NCBI GenBank assembly: GCA_963638365.1
Contig: CAVHRK010000092.1
Location: forward strand, 1 to 13,532
From: Suilimivivens sp963638365
GTDB taxonomy: Bacteria > Bacillota > Clostridia > Lachnospirales > Lachnospiraceae
Direction of reading: 5' to 3'
DNA: 13,532 bases
Position 1 is the stretch's first letter. The number at the start of each line of letters is the position of its first letter. Below, piece by piece: positions 13,462 to 13,532 of the stretch. Both the position numbers and the translations under genes were made by a program. The notes below the pieces were generated by a model, which saw only the letters and a list, made by a program, of their open reading frames with translations, ran no database searches and was not told the DNA's origin.

Positions 13462-13532
13462 GCTGTTCAGAGAATTGTAAAAAGACTAACTATTAAAAGT
13501 CAAGTCTAAAATAAAAGATTTATGAATGAATT
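13462..13532. other. Window end, no feature seen
   Basis: The last 71 bp are AT-rich with no clear terminator, ribosome site or reading frame. The next gene, if there is one in this direction, begins outside the window. Confidence 0.4.

Overview
The window is a chromosomal segment from an endospore-forming member of the Clostridia, most likely a Lachnospiraceae-type organism. It carries a dcw (division and cell wall) cluster joined to the spoIIGA-sigE-sigG sporulation sigma-factor block. Protein sequences, strong AAGGAGG-type ribosome sites, moderate GC content and the style of the intergenic palindromic repeats all fit that group. The species cannot be named from the sequence alone.

Layout. 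Positions 1-729 are the right end of an integrated mobile element: the C-terminal part of what looks like a large serine recombinase (1-678), then about 45 bp of non-coding DNA. The element abuts, in the same reading direction, the 3' third of a class B penicillin-binding protein gene of the SpoVD/FtsI family (721-1374). The join falls inside the codons for the catalytic SxN motif. Next come mraY, murD, ftsW/spoVE, murA, ftsQ/divIB and ftsZ (1387-8535), all on the + strand. The lipid-II steps and septal polymerase genes run together. ftsZ has its own sigma-A-like promoter, a TTG start and a strong terminator. Positions 8598-9038 are non-coding but highly structured: a composite palindromic repeat, a truncated extra repeat unit, a roughly 226-bp imperfect palindrome, and then a Spo0A/sigma-A type promoter for spoIIGA-sigE. 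A ymxH/ylmC-family gene lies on the - strand between sigE and sigG. sigG is followed by about 220 bp of unassigned DNA, a strong terminator, a second copy of the composite repeat, and a gene for a sodium-pumping decarboxylase beta subunit (12325-13461).

How the genes work together. MraY, MurD and MurA make peptidoglycan precursors. FtsW/SpoVE and the interrupted transpeptidase would form a polymerase/cross-linking pair. FtsQ and FtsZ build the divisome. SpoIIGA, in the asymmetric septum, activates pro-sigma-E in the mother cell, and sigma-G takes over in the forespore. The most striking point is that the transpeptidase gene, whose family includes the mother-cell cortex enzyme SpoVD, is split by a serine-recombinase element. 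This resembles the skin-type elements that are excised during sporulation. Whether this element excises is an inference that cannot be tested from this window.
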